Part shown: positions 27,101 through 36,388 of the stretch, one piece after another
Numbering within the stretch: the stretch's first letter is position 1
Layout of the letters: every line of letters begins with the position of its first letter
From: Bradyrhizobium sp. AZCC 2176
GTDB lineage: Bacteria > Pseudomonadota > Alphaproteobacteria > Rhizobiales > Xanthobacteraceae
Assembly (NCBI RefSeq): GCF_036924645.1
Contig: NZ_JAZHRX010000001.1
Coordinates: forward strand, 2,480,001-2,544,000
Reading direction: 5' to 3'
Length of the DNA stretch: 64,000 nt
Notes under the pieces: generated by a model
Told to the model about the DNA's origin: nothing
Seen by the model: only the letters and a program-made list of their open reading frames with translations
The model's database searches: none
Position numbers and translations under genes: made by a program

Positions 27101-28408
27101 ATGGGGGCACCATCGTATCGCGCAGTGGCGAATGCTGCGCTCATCAAGCTTGCGGCGAGCTCGTTCGCGACTCCGGCCCTGGCCGCCGAGACGTCCACCA
27201 TCAATGCTGCCGACACCGCGTGGATGATCGTCGCCACCGCATTGGTGTTGATGATGACGATGCCGGGCCTGGCGCTGTTCTACTCCGGCATGGTGCGCAA
27301 GAAGAATGTGCTGGCGACAATGGCGCAGAGCCTCGCTGCCGTGGCGATCATCTCGATTCTCTGGGTGGCTTTCGGCTATTCGCTGGCCTTCGTCGGCGAC
27401 GGTCCCTGGATCGGCACGCTCGATCGCTGGTTTCTGATCGGAATGACGATGGAGAGCGTCAATCCGGCGGCGAAGACGATACCGGAAGCGCTTTTCATGC
27501 TGTACCAGATGACATTTGCGATCATCACGGTGGCGCTGGTGGCCGGCGCGGTGGCGGACCGAATGCGGTTTTCGGCCTATCTGCTGTTTTCGGTCGGCTG
27601 GTTCATGTTCGTCTATGTGCCGCTCGCACACTGGGTGTGGGGCGGCGGTTTCCTCGCGACCATGGGCGTGCTGGATTTCGCCGGCGGCCTTGTCGTGCAT
27701 CTTTCCGCCGGCATCGGCGGCCTGGTTGCCGCGACGGTGATGGGGCGGCGTCACGGCTATGGCAGCGAGAATCTGGCGCCATTCGACCTTTCGCTTGCCG
27801 TGATCGGCACCGGATTGCTGTGGGTCGGCTGGTTCGGCTTCAATGGCGGATCGGCACTGGCCGCGAACTCGCGCGCGGTGATGGCGATCACCGCGACACA
27901 TCTGGCCGCCTGCGCCGGCGCGCTGACCTGGGCCGCGATCGAATGGGCGACGCGACGCAAGCCGTCCGTACTCGGCATGATATCAGGTGCCGTTGCGGGT
28001 CTTGGCACCATCACGCCGGCCTCCGGATACGTTGCACCGTGGCACGGCGTCTTGATCGGCGTCGTTGCGGGAACGCTCTGCTTCTGGGCCTGCACCTGGC
28101 TCAAGCAGCGCTTCAAATATGACGACTCGCTCGACGTGTTCGGCGTCCACGGCATCGGCGGATTGACCGGCACATTGCTCGCCGGCGTATTTGCGGTGAA
28201 CGCGATCGGCGGCACCGCGGGGCTGATCGAGGGCAATGCGCAACAGGTCCTGATCCAGCTCTACGGGATCGTCGCCACGCTGGTGTGGTCCGGCGGGGTC
28301 ACCTTTGTGCTGCTCAAGCTGGTGGGCGTGTTCGCGCCGCTGCGGGTGTCGATGCAGCAGGAACTGGAAGGCCTCGATATCTCGCAGCATGGCGAAGCGC
28401 TGCAATAG
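27101..28408 (+). CDS. amtB: ammonium transporter, copy 1
   Basis: This 435-residue protein starts at ATG 27101. After an N-terminal hydrophobic leader (LIKLAASSFATPALAAE) come about eleven membrane helices. Channel residues are visible: the ammonium-site Trp in WMIVATALVLMMTMPGLALFYSGMVRKKN, and the twin pore histidines in FAGGLVVHLSAGIGGLVAATV and SLDVFGVHGIGGLTGT. It conducts ammonium across the inner membrane under PII control. Compared with copy 2 it lacks the Ala-rich periplasmic insertion of about 36 residues. Confidence 0.94.
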   Translation: MGAPSYRAVANAALIKLAASSFATPALAAETSTINAADTAWMIVATALVLMMTMPGLALFYSGMVRKKNVLATMAQSLAAVAIISILWVAFGYSLAFVGDGPWIGTLDRWFLIGMTMESVNPAAKTIPEALFMLYQMTFAIITVALVAGAVADRMRFSAYLLFSVGWFMFVYVPLAHWVWGGGFLATMGVLDFAGGLVVHLSAGIGGLVAATVMGRRHGYGSENLAPFDLSLAVIGTGLLWVGWFGFNGGSALAANSRAVMAITATHLAACAGALTWAAIEWATRRKPSVLGMISGAVAGLGTITPASGYVAPWHGVLIGVVAGTLCFWACTWLKQRFKYDDSLDVFGVHGIGGLTGTLLAGVFAVNAIGGTAGLIEGNAQQVLIQLYGIVATLVWSGGVTFVLLKLVGVFAPLRVSMQQELEGLDISQHGEALQ

Positions 28409-28715
28409 GCCGCCCACCCCGTTACCACTTTCTTGCACTGCCTCTGAGCAGGGATTTGTGTCGCTGGTCTGGCCTGCCCACGATTTGAGCAAACCTGACT
28501 ACGCTTTGGGCGCGACGGAATGGCGCAGGAACGTGCAATTCCCGCAAAGAGCGAAAAGGGCCGGATTCATAATCTGTTAGGGACCGGTCCCGATCTGGCA
28601 CGGCATTTGATTCTAAGGGTCCTGGCTGTGCCCGCGTAGTGAACATCTCCGCGTGGTGAACCTCAGTCGAGAACGCCCGGTCGGTCTGAACCGGGCCCAA
28701 GCGGGGATAGGACCC
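28409..28715. other. 307-base intergenic region between amtB1 and glnK2
   Basis: It contains the candidate sigma-54 promoter at 28596-28610. Apart from this no gene, RNA or clear terminator is visible. Confidence 0.5.
28596..28610 (+). promoter_or_regulatory. candidate sigma-54 (-24/-12) promoter of glnK2-amtB2
   Basis: TGGCACGGCATTTGA matches the -24 element TGGCACG exactly, with the right four-base spacing to TTG. The -12 base is A instead of the nearly invariant C of TTGC, which lowers confidence. The start of transcription would be near 28622, 94 bases before the glnK2 ATG. Sigma-54 control is known for glnK-amtB in related bacteria. Confidence 0.4.
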
Positions 28716-29054
28716 ATGAAAATTGTTATGGCGATCATCAAGCCATTCAAGCTCGAAGAAGTCCGTGACGCCCTGACCGCCATTGGCGTTCACGGTCTCA
28801 CGGTGACGGAAGTCAAAGGGTATGGGCGCCAGAAGGGCCACACGGAAATCTACCGCGGCGCCGAATACGCCGTGAGTTTCCTGCCCAAGATCAAGATCGA
28901 GGTCGCTGTCGCCTCGGATCAGGTCGACAAGACCATCGACGCCATCACGTCCGCTGCCAAGACCGGCCAGATCGGCGACGGCAAGATCTTCGTCATCAAC
29001 CTCGACCATGCGGTGCGCATCCGCACGGGTGAGGCGGATGCCGCGGCCCTCTGA
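28716..29054 (+). CDS. glnK: PII nitrogen regulatory protein (GlnK-type), copy 2
   Basis: This 112-residue protein starts at ATG 28716. It closely resembles copy 1: [35 protein letters not shown] with Tyr51, and [24 protein letters not shown]. Differences cluster in the central region (VSFLPKIKIEVAVASDQVDKTIDAITSAAK). It lies 36 bases before the second amtB. Copies 1 and 2 probably arose by duplication of the whole glnK-amtB unit. Confidence 0.94.
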   Translation: MKIVMAIIKPFKLEEVRDALTAIGVHGLTVTEVKGYGRQKGHTEIYRGAEYAVSFLPKIKIEVAVASDQVDKTIDAITSAAKTGQIGDGKIFVINLDHAVRIRTGEADAAAL

Positions 29055-29090
29055 TTTCGCGCTCAAACCTTACACTCAGGAGTAAACCAA

Positions 29091-30533
29091 ATGACGTTTA
29101 AACGTCCCTATAGCGCGGGACTGGCGGCCCTCGCGGTCGGCCTGTTCGCCGCGACCGCGGCCTACGCCGAACCAACCGTCAACAAGGGCGACAACGCCTG
29201 GATGCTGACGTCGACAGTGCTGGTGCTGTTGATGACCATTCCCGGCCTGGCGCTGTTCTATGGCGGTCTCGTCCGTTCCAAGAACATGCTCTCGGTCCTG
29301 ATGCAGGTGTTCTACACCGTCTGCATCGTTACCCTGCTCTGGGCGCTCTACGGCTACAGCCTCGCTTTCACCGGAGGTTCCGATTTCATCGGCGGCTTCT
29401 CAAAAGCCTTCCTGATGGGCGTGACGACGGATTCGAAAGCGGCGACCTTCAGCGTCGACGCCAACATCTCCGAGCTGGTCTATGTCTGCTTCCAGATGAC
29501 TTTCGCGGCGATCACCCCCGCCCTCATCGTCGGCGCGTTCGCCGAGCGGATGAAGTTTGCGGCGATCGCGCTGTTCATCCCGCTCTGGGTCACCCTGATC
29601 TACTTCCCGATCGCGCACATGGTCTGGTACTGGGCCGGTCCGGACGCGATTTCGGATGCAGCCAAGGCGCTTGCGGCTGCGGCTGACGGCGCGGCGAAGA
29701 CCGCCGCGCAGGCCAAGCTCGACGAAGTCAACGCCGATGCTGGCTGGATCTTCAAGAAGGGCGCGATCGACTTCGCCGGCGGCACCGTGGTGCACATCAA
29801 TGCCGGTATCGCCGGTCTCGTCGGTGCGCTGCTGATCGGCAAGCGCGTCGGCTACGGCAAGGAGCTGATGGCTCCGCACTCGCTGACCATGACCATGATC
29901 GGCGCTTCGCTGCTCTGGGTCGGCTGGTTCGGCTTCAACGCCGGATCAAACCTGGAGGCCTCCGGTGGCGCCGCGCTCGCCATGACCAACTCCTTCGTTG
30001 CAACCGCAGCGGCGGCGATGGCCTGGATGTTCGCGGAATGGATCGTCAAGGGTCATCCTTCCGTGCTCGGCGCGTTGTCGGGTGCAGTGGCAGGCCTCGT
30101 GGCGGTCACCCCTGCTGCCGGCTACGCCGGTCCGATGGGCGCGATCGTGCTCGGTCTCGTCGTCGGCGTCGTCTGCCTGTTCTTCTGCACCGTGGTGAAG
30201 AATGCGCTTGGCTATGACGACTCGCTCGACGTGTTTGGCGTCCACTGCATCGGCGGCATCGTCGGCGCGCTCGGCACCGGCATCCTGGTGAATCCGGCCC
30301 TCGGCGGTACCGGCATCATGGATTACGCGGTGGGCAAGATCGCCGACTACGACTTCGCGGCCCAGATGACCTCGCAGCTCTGGGGCGTCTGCACCACGCT
30401 GGTGTGGTCGGGCATCGGTTCGGCGATCCTCTACAAGGTGGTCGACGTGATCGTCGGCCTGCGCGTCAACGTCGAAACCGAGCGTGAAGGCCTCGACGTC
30501 ACCGAGCACACCGAGCGCGCCTACAACATGTAA
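29091..30533 (+). CDS. amtB: ammonium transporter, copy 2
   Basis: The 480-residue protein starts at ATG 29091 with AGGAG upstream. It has a cleavable signal sequence (LAALAVGLFAATAAYAE) and eleven membrane helices. Pore histidines are in FAGGTVVHINAGIAGLVGALL and SLDVFGVHCIGGIVGALG. Between helices 5 and 6 it carries an Ala/Asp/Lys-rich insertion (about residues 185-222) absent from copy 1. A strong intrinsic terminator follows at 30615-30649. Confidence 0.95.
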   Translation: MTFKRPYSAGLAALAVGLFAATAAYAEPTVNKGDNAWMLTSTVLVLLMTIPGLALFYGGLVRSKNMLSVLMQVFYTVCIVTLLWALYGYSLAFTGGSDFIGGFSKAFLMGVTTDSKAATFSVDANISELVYVCFQMTFAAITPALIVGAFAERMKFAAIALFIPLWVTLIYFPIAHMVWYWAGPDAISDAAKALAAAADGAAKTAAQAKLDEVNADAGWIFKKGAIDFAGGTVVHINAGIAGLVGALLIGKRVGYGKELMAPHSLTMTMIGASLLWVGWFGFNAGSNLEASGGAALAMTNSFVATAAAAMAWMFAEWIVKGHPSVLGALSGAVAGLVAVTPAAGYAGPMGAIVLGLVVGVVCLFFCTVVKNALGYDDSLDVFGVHCIGGIVGALGTGILVNPALGGTGIMDYAVGKIADYDFAAQMTSQLWGVCTTLVWSGIGSAILYKVVDVIVGLRVNVETEREGLDVTEHTERAYNM

Positions 30534-30614
30534 GTTCTCCCGGGGTGCGATCCCCAAGGGGTCGCATCCACAACTCCGGTCCGGGCACATACCCGGCAAT
30601 GCCCTGACCGTTGA

Positions 30615-30649
30615 GGGGCTCCAGCGCAAGTTGGAGCCCCTTTCTTTTT
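30615..30649 (+). terminator. intrinsic terminator of glnK2-amtB2
   Basis: GGGGCTCCA (30615-30623) and TGGAGCCCC (30632-30640) form a perfect nine-base stem with an eight-base loop, followed by TTTCTTTTT. A smaller hairpin (TGCGA...TCGCA with CCCC/GGGG) precedes it near 30547-30567. Confidence 0.92.
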
Positions 30650-30732
30650 GCTTGGAGACTACAATTTTCAGTTGAATCCGGATAGACGCTGGACTTTGGT
30701 GACTATCAGAGTTCGTCGGTCGAGGAGCCGTG

Positions 30733-31006
30733 ATGACTGAAACCGAACTTCACTTCGTATTTACGCGCTCAGGCGCGGGATGCCTGAGCCAAGCACTAAA
30801 GACTGCTGGCCGCGACGCTCAGATCATCGCCTTGTTCGATGACCTCAGCTTCGGACCGATCAATCCCCCCTGATTCGTCATTGCGTGCGAAATGGGTTGA
30901 GAACGAACTTGGCAGAACGGGATGGGACGAGGTTACCGCTGAGTCGGAAGGCTACCAAGATAGTTTGCCGGACGATAACAAAAGGGAGAAGCGTCATGAA
31001 GCTTGA
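30733..31006 (+). pseudogene. remnant of a DUF1835-domain protein
   Basis: From ATG 30733 the frame reads MTETELHFVFTRSGAGCLSQ...FDDLSFGPINPP and stops at TGA 30871-30873. Removing one C from the C6 run (30865-30870) lets it continue in the next frame as DSSLRAKWVENELGRTGWDE...AESE, the expected next part of a DUF1835 protein. The reading then runs into unrelated sequence and stops at 31004-31006, overlapping the next gene. More than half of a normal protein of this type is missing, so this is a true remnant even if the extra C is an error. Confidence 0.75.
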
Positions 31007-31400
31007 AGGCGGATGCTATTGCGGCAAGGTGCGCTACGAGGCTGAAGGCGAGCCGATGATGAAGGCGCAGTGCCACTGCCGCGAATGCCAATACATCTCC
31101 GGCGGCGGGCCGAACATATTCGTGGCGATGCCGGTGACCGGCTTCAAATACACCGCAAGCCAGCCGAAGCAGTTCACCCGCAGCGACCTTGAGCGCGCCG
31201 TGACGCGCGAATTCTGCGCGGAATGCGGCACGCACATGGTGACCAAGGTGCCCGGATTGTCAGCGATCGTGCTGAAGGTCGGAACCTTCGACGACCCTGC
31301 CCTGTTCGACCCGCAGATGGCGATCTACACGATCGACAAGCAGGCCTTCCACCATGTGCCCGAGGGGATGCCGAGTTTTGAACGGCTGCCGGGGCGGTGA
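30996..31400 (+). CDS. GFA family (glutathione-dependent formaldehyde-activating-like) protein
   Basis: The 134-residue protein starts at ATG 30996 with AGGGAG upstream. It carries the zinc-binding cysteines of the GFA/CENP-V fold: GGCYCGKVRY (residues 6-15), CHCRECQ (about 28-34) and CAECGTH (about 76-82). Family members act with glutathione adducts, but most paralogs have no known substrate. It lies directly behind the DUF1835 remnant, which it overlaps by about 10 bases. Confidence 0.9.
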   Translation: MKLEGGCYCGKVRYEAEGEPMMKAQCHCRECQYISGGGPNIFVAMPVTGFKYTASQPKQFTRSDLERAVTREFCAECGTHMVTKVPGLSAIVLKVGTFDDPALFDPQMAIYTIDKQAFHHVPEGMPSFERLPGR

Positions 31401-31700
31401 CACCAAGATAGCCGTCAAATCACGGAACTCACGCGTGACATGGTGCGGTGGCTTGCGCCGTGCCCGGTCTGGTTTTCGGACCGCCACGGCTCGCTCGGGG
31501 AATCATCACTCGGCCATCCTCGATGGCTTTTTGGACACCGTTTTTTAGGAAGGGTTGTCCAAGGGTGGAAAGGCCGGAAAAGGCCCCTCCGCACCGATGG
31601 TTAATCGCGTCTTAACCTCGCCGTATCTATGGTGGTTTGATGTGTTTCCGGCCATCGGGTAAGTCCCTCGGCCGCTATTGAAAGTGCTGGCGTTTCAGAC
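31401..31700. other. 300-base upstream region of the dapC-like/ftsK genes
   Basis: No gene is visible. It contains the CtrA-type site at 31601-31615. GTCCAAAAA/TTTTTGGAC-like inverted pairing occurs near 31528-31562 (TTTTTGGACACC...GGGTTGTCCAA), which could be a weak hairpin. Confidence 0.45.
31601..31615. promoter_or_regulatory. CtrA-type binding motif TTAA-N7-TTAA
   Basis: TTAA (31601-31604), TCGCGTC, TTAA (31612-31615) is an exact match to the CtrA consensus of alphaproteobacteria, followed by CC as in the best sites. It lies 86 bases upstream of the aminotransferase start and thus upstream of ftsK, a cell-division gene. CtrA control is inferred from the motif only. Confidence 0.55.
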
Positions 31701-32924
31701 ATGGCAATGACCGCCTCTTCCGGCGTGGCGCAGGGCGCCGGCAGCGTATCTGCCGGTCAGGCCGAACGTTCGCCCTTTCTGCGGACGACCGAGTTGCTGG
31801 CCCCCTATCGGCCCGCCAAGCCATTGATTACGCTTTCCTTGGGTGAGCCGCAGCACCCGGTGCCAGATTTTGTCGGGCCGGTCCTGGCGAAACACATCGC
31901 TGATTTCGGCCGCTATCCCCTCGCCAAGGGTATCGAGCCGTTCCGGCGCGCCGCCGCAAGCTGGCTAACCGCCCGGTTCGATCTGCCCCGGCCGGTCGAT
32001 CCCGAGAGTGAAATCCTGGTGCTGAACGGCAGCCGCGAGGGGCTGTTCTTCGCTGCGATCACCGCCGCCCGCTATGTCGGCCCCCGCAAGGGCAGGCCCG
32101 CGATCCTGATGCCCAATCCGTTTTATCCGGCCTATGGCGCGGGCGCCCGCGCCGCCGGTTGCGAGCTGATCTACCTGCCGACCACGCTCGCCAACGGATT
32201 TTTGCCGGATCTCGATGCGCTCGACGAGGCGACGCTGGCCCGGACGGTGGCGATGTTCATTGCCTCGCCGGCCAATCCGCAAGGCGCGGTCGCCTCGCGC
32301 GACTACTTCATCCGCTTGAAGAAACTTGCCGACCGCCATGGCTTCATGATCCTGAGCGACGAGTGCTACTCGGAAATCTACACCCGGCAGGCGCCGGGCA
32401 GTGCGCTGGAATGTGCCGGACCCGACTTCACCAACGTCGTCGCGTTCCAGTCGCTGTCAAAACGCTCGAACCTGCCCGGCATGCGCGTCGGCTTTGCCGC
32501 CGGCGACAGCAAGTTTCTCGCAGCCTTTCACGAATTGCGCAATGTCGCTGCCCCCCAGGTGCCGGTGCCGCTGCAGCACGTCGCGGTCGCCGCCTATAGC
32601 GACGAAGCGCACGTCGAAGAAAACCGCAGGCTTTACCGCATTAAGTTCGACCTCGCCGACCAGATTCTCGGTAGCCGCTATGGCTATGTGCGGCCCGCCG
32701 GCGGCTTCTGCGTCTGGCTCGACGTCTCCGACCGCGGCGGCGACGAGGCGACAGCGGTGAAACTCTATCGGGATGCGGGGGTCCGCGTGATCCCCGGCAG
32801 TTATCTGTCGCGGCCGCAGAACGATGGCTTCAACCCCGGCGCGGGCTACATCCGCCTCGCGCTGGTCTCAGATAGTGAATCAACGGCCGAGGCATTGCAT
32901 CGGCTGGTCGAAATTCTGGATTAA
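31701..32924 (+). CDS. class I/II aminotransferase, N-succinyldiaminopimelate transaminase (DapC)-like
   Basis: This 407-residue PLP enzyme starts at ATG 31701. The PLP lysine lies in FQSLSKRSNLPGMRVGFAAGD, the form typical of DapC, where the Lys forms the Schiff base. Other marks are FYPAYGAGARAAGCELIYLP, FIASPANPQGAV and ILSDECYSEIY. DapC makes N-succinyl-LL-diaminopimelate on the way to lysine and peptidoglycan. It is followed after 12 bases by ftsK, so wall synthesis and division genes are linked. Identity as DapC rather than another aminotransferase is likely but not certain. Confidence 0.82.
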   Translation: MAMTASSGVAQGAGSVSAGQAERSPFLRTTELLAPYRPAKPLITLSLGEPQHPVPDFVGPVLAKHIADFGRYPLAKGIEPFRRAAASWLTARFDLPRPVDPESEILVLNGSREGLFFAAITAARYVGPRKGRPAILMPNPFYPAYGAGARAAGCELIYLPTTLANGFLPDLDALDEATLARTVAMFIASPANPQGAVASRDYFIRLKKLADRHGFMILSDECYSEIYTRQAPGSALECAGPDFTNVVAFQSLSKRSNLPGMRVGFAAGDSKFLAAFHELRNVAAPQVPVPLQHVAVAAYSDEAHVEENRRLYRIKFDLADQILGSRYGYVRPAGGFCVWLDVSDRGGDEATAVKLYRDAGVRVIPGSYLSRPQNDGFNPGAGYIRLALVSDSESTAEALHRLVEILD

Positions 32925-32936
32925 TCGCAGGGCCCC

Positions 32937-35378
32937 ATGAGCATGCCAGCGATCGAACGTGTCATTCCCCTGGTCGGCCATCTGCCGGTCTCGATCCGCG
33001 AGGCGCTGGCGCGGCGGCTGCGCGAACTCGCAGGCCTCAGCCTGATCGCGCTGTCCGGCGTGGCCGCGGCGGCGCTGATGACGTGGTCGGTACAGGACCC
33101 AAGCCTGAGCCACGCAACGTCGCGTCCGATCCGCAACGTTCTCGGCTACCCCGGCGCGATCGGCGCCGATCTGTTGATGCAGATTCTCGGCCTCGGCGCG
33201 ATCATGCTGATCCTCCCCGTCGCCGTGTGGGGCTGGCGCATGCTGACCCATCGCACCTTCGACCGCGAAGCGCTGCGCCTTGGATGCTGGATTCTCTGCA
33301 CGGTGATCGCAGCAGGCTTTGCAAGCTGCTGGCCGCATGGCGGCGCGTGGGCGCTGCCGACCGGCCTTGGCGGCGTCGTCGGCGACGCGCTGGTGCGGGC
33401 GCCGGCCGTGGTGTTCGGTCCGGCCGGCTTCACCTATCGTCTCGTGCTCGGCATCATCCTGTTCGTGGCGATGTGCGCCGCCTTTCTGTTCGCCAGCGGC
33501 TGGGGCTCGCGCCCGAGAGATGAAGAGCTGACGCCGATCGAGGACGACGACGCGCCCTTTGTGGAAGTAGGGGATCGCAGTTCGGTGTCGCTCGGATGGG
33601 CGTACCATGCCCTGATGAGTGCAAAGGCGCGGCTCGGATGGCTGATGAGCACGGCCTACCGATCGCTGGTGTCGAGTTCGCCGCCACCTCGCACAGCCTC
33701 GTTCGAACGTCAGGAACCGAGCCTCTGCGGCCGTGCTGCGCCGGCCCTGGCTCCGCAGGACGAGGAATTCGAGGACGAGGAAGACGAGGAAGACGAGGAA
33801 GAGGAAGTCCCGGCCGCGCGCGCACCGCGCAAGAAAGCCGCACCGCGGGCGGCTGCGCGCAAGTCCGAAAAATTTGAACTGCCTTCGGTCTCGGTGCTCA
33901 CAGCGCCCAAGGCGTCGGACCGCCAGCCGCTGGGCAAGGCCGAGTTGGAGGCTAACTCGCGCGCACTGGAAGGCGTGCTCGGCGATTTCGGCGTCCGCGG
34001 CGAGATCGTCAAGGCCAACCCCGGACCGGTCGTGACGCTCTACGAACTCGAGCCGGCGCCCGGCATCAAATCCTCGCGCGTAATTGGCCTTGCCGACGAT
34101 ATTGCCCGCTCGATGAGTGCGCTCTCGGCCCGCGTCGCCGTGGTCGCCGGCCGCAATGCCATCGGCATCGAACTGCCGAATGCACATCGCGAAAAGGTTT
34201 ACCTGCGCGAGCTGCTGACCACGAAGGACGAGTCGCACGCGAAGCTTCCGCTCTGCCTTGGCAAGAACATCGGCGGCGAGTCCATCATCATCGATCTCGC
34301 GCGCACGCCGCATATGCTGATCGCCGGCACCACTGGCTCCGGCAAATCGGTCGCGATCAACACCATGATCCTGAGCCTGGTCTATCGTTTGCGCCCGGAT
34401 CAGTGCCGCCTGATCATGGTCGATCCAAAAATGCTCGAACTCTCCGTCTATGACGGCATCCCGCACCTTCTCACGCCGGTTGTGACCGATCCAAAGAAGG
34501 CCGTGGTGGCGCTGAAATGGGCTGTGCGCGAGATGGAGGAGCGCTACAAGAAAATGGCCAAGCTCGGTGTGCGCAACATCGACGGCTACAACCAGCGCCT
34601 CGTCGAAGCCAAGGGCAAGGGCGAAGAATTGACGCGCACGGTGCATACCGGCTTCGACAAGGAAACCGGCAAGGCGATCTACGAGGAAGAAAAGCTCGAC
34701 CTCGAGCCGCTGCCCTATATCGTCATCATCGTCGACGAAATGGCCGACCTGATGATGGTGGCCGGCAAGGACATCGAAGGCGCGGTGCAGCGTCTTGCCC
34801 AGATGGCGCGTGCCGCCGGCCTGCACGTGATCCTCGCAACCCAGCGTCCCTCGGTCGACGTCATCACGGGCACCATCAAGGCGAACTTCCCGACCCGTAT
34901 CTCGTTTCAGGTCACCTCGAAAATCGACAGCCGCACCATCCTCGGCGAGATGGGTGCCGAGCAACTGCTCGGCCAGGGCGACATGCTCTATATGGCCGGC
35001 GGCGGACGCATCAGCCGCGTGCACGGGCCGTTCGTCTCCGACGAAGAAGTCGAAAAGGTGGTGCGTCACCTCAAGACGCAGGGTCAGCCGGAATATCTGG
35101 AAGCGGTCACGGCGGAAGAACCGACCGACGAAGACGGCGCGGTGTTCGATTCCACCGGTATGGGCGGCGATGGCGGCGGCGACCTGTTCGCGCAGGCGGT
35201 TGCGATCGTCAAGCGCGACCGCAAGGCCTCGACTTCCTACATTCAGCGGCGGCTGCAAATCGGCTACAACCGCGCGGCGTCGTTGATGGAACGGATGGAA
35301 CTCGAAGGCATCGTTGGGCAGGCGAATCACGCCGGCAAGCGGGAAATTCTGGTCGCGGAGGAAGAGGGCGGATTCTAG
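32937..35378 (+). CDS. ftsK: DNA translocase FtsK
   Basis: The 813-residue protein starts at ATG 32937. The N-terminal 190 residues hold about four membrane helices that anchor it at the division septum. A linker follows with a striking acidic tract ([16 protein letters not shown], about residues 277-292) and then a basic Ala/Lys/Arg-rich stretch. The motor domain has Walker [13 protein letters not shown] near residue 465 and Walker [14 protein letters not shown] near 600. The C-terminal gamma domain, a winged helix ([39 protein letters not shown]), reads KOPS-type sequences and activates XerCD. All parts are present. Confidence 0.96.
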   Translation: MSMPAIERVIPLVGHLPVSIREALARRLRELAGLSLIALSGVAAAALMTWSVQDPSLSHATSRPIRNVLGYPGAIGADLLMQILGLGAIMLILPVAVWGWRMLTHRTFDREALRLGCWILCTVIAAGFASCWPHGGAWALPTGLGGVVGDALVRAPAVVFGPAGFTYRLVLGIILFVAMCAAFLFASGWGSRPRDEELTPIEDDDAPFVEVGDRSSVSLGWAYHALMSAKARLGWLMSTAYRSLVSSSPPPRTASFERQEPSLCGRAAPALAPQDEEFEDEEDEEDEEEEVPAARAPRKKAAPRAAARKSEKFELPSVSVLTAPKASDRQPLGKAELEANSRALEGVLGDFGVRGEIVKANPGPVVTLYELEPAPGIKSSRVIGLADDIARSMSALSARVAVVAGRNAIGIELPNAHREKVYLRELLTTKDESHAKLPLCLGKNIGGESIIIDLARTPHMLIAGTTGSGKSVAINTMILSLVYRLRPDQCRLIMVDPKMLELSVYDGIPHLLTPVVTDPKKAVVALKWAVREMEERYKKMAKLGVRNIDGYNQRLVEAKGKGEELTRTVHTGFDKETGKAIYEEEKLDLEPLPYIVIIVDEMADLMMVAGKDIEGAVQRLAQMARAAGLHVILATQRPSVDVITGTIKANFPTRISFQVTSKIDSRTILGEMGAEQLLGQGDMLYMAGGGRISRVHGPFVSDEEVEKVVRHLKTQGQPEYLEAVTAEEPTDEDGAVFDSTGMGGDGGGDLFAQAVAIVKRDRKASTSYIQRRLQIGYNRAASLMERMELEGIVGQANHAGKREILVAEEEGGF

Positions 35379-35456
35379 ATGCCGGCGCCAAAGGTGGATT
35401 CGGCGTAACAATTTTCACGGAAAAACGATATCCCCTTTGGTCGAAAGCACGATAAA

Positions 35457-36314
35457 ATGGCCAGGCAGCGGGATACCTCGTCGAAAAGAGATCCGAAATA
35501 CCTGATGACACAACAACCCACCCATCGCGGGCTGCGCTCCGGACTGGCCCTTTTGATCGCCACATCCATCGCAGGCTTGGCGACGCCGGCTCTCTCGCAG
35601 AGCGTGCCGGTTCCGAAGCCAGCGCCCAAGGCCCGCGACGGCAGCGTGCAGATGAGTGCGCAGGAGAAGGGGCCGATGACCACCGGCGCCACCCAGGCAC
35701 CACCGAATCCGGTGATTCCCGACCCGAACCGCAATGTCCCGGCCAATGTTTTTGCGACCTTCGACGCCGGCCAGAAGGCGCAGGCTGCCCGGGTAAGTTC
35801 CTATTTGTCCTCGCTGCAGACGCTGGTCGGAAATTTCGTCCAGGTCGGCCCCGACGGCAGCAAGACCAAGGGTGAGTTCTACATCCAGAAGCCAGGCAAG
35901 GTGCGTTTCGAGTACGATGCTCCCAGCCCGATCGCGATCATCGCCGACGGATCGTCGCTGGCGGTGCGGGATACCAAGCTTGCGACCCAGGACATCTATC
36001 CGCTGTCGCAGACGCCGCTGCGCTTCCTGCTGTCGGATCGGATTGATCTGTTGAAGGACACCAACGTCGTCAACGTCACGGCCGATGACGTCTACATCAG
36101 TGTCACCATCGAGGAGAAGCAGGCCCTGATCGGCACCAGCCGGTTGATGCTGATGGTCGGCGTCAAGGACGGCCAGCTCAAGCAATGGACGGTGACCGAT
36201 CCGCAGGGCTACGACACCACGATTGCGGTCTACAATGTAGACTCGAGCAAGAAGGTCGACCCCGGCCTCTTCAAGATCGACTTCACCAACTACAGCACCC
36301 CCGCGAACAACTGA
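35457..36314 (+). CDS. lolA: outer-membrane lipoprotein carrier protein LolA
   Basis: This 285-residue protein is read from ATG 35457. A second in-frame ATG at 35505 (MTQQPTHRGLRSGLALLIATS) would give a more typical signal peptide ending at ALS-Q and may be the real start; neither has a strong ribosome binding site. The mature part has a Pro-rich spacer and the LolA fold: YLSSLQTLVGNFVQVGPDGSKTKGEFYIQKPGKVRFEYDAPSP, where the Arg that binds the lipid is expected. It moves lipoproteins across the periplasm. It follows ftsK by 79 bases. Confidence 0.9.
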   Translation: MARQRDTSSKRDPKYLMTQQPTHRGLRSGLALLIATSIAGLATPALSQSVPVPKPAPKARDGSVQMSAQEKGPMTTGATQAPPNPVIPDPNRNVPANVFATFDAGQKAQAARVSSYLSSLQTLVGNFVQVGPDGSKTKGEFYIQKPGKVRFEYDAPSPIAIIADGSSLAVRDTKLATQDIYPLSQTPLRFLLSDRIDLLKDTNVVNVTADDVYISVTIEEKQALIGTSRLMLMVGVKDGQLKQWTVTDPQGYDTTIAVYNVDSSKKVDPGLFKIDFTNYSTPANN

Positions 36315-36388
36315 ACGGCGCGCCTTCTCGATTCTTTCTGTGGAGAGGCGGAAATCCGCGCCGGGAACCGTGGTAATACGCGGCCCTC

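Noticed and set aside
32880..35411. Open frame of over 800 codons on the minus strand
   Set aside because: It lies fully antisense to ftsK, whose motor motifs are complete. The antisense protein is His/Arg/Gln-rich without a fold.
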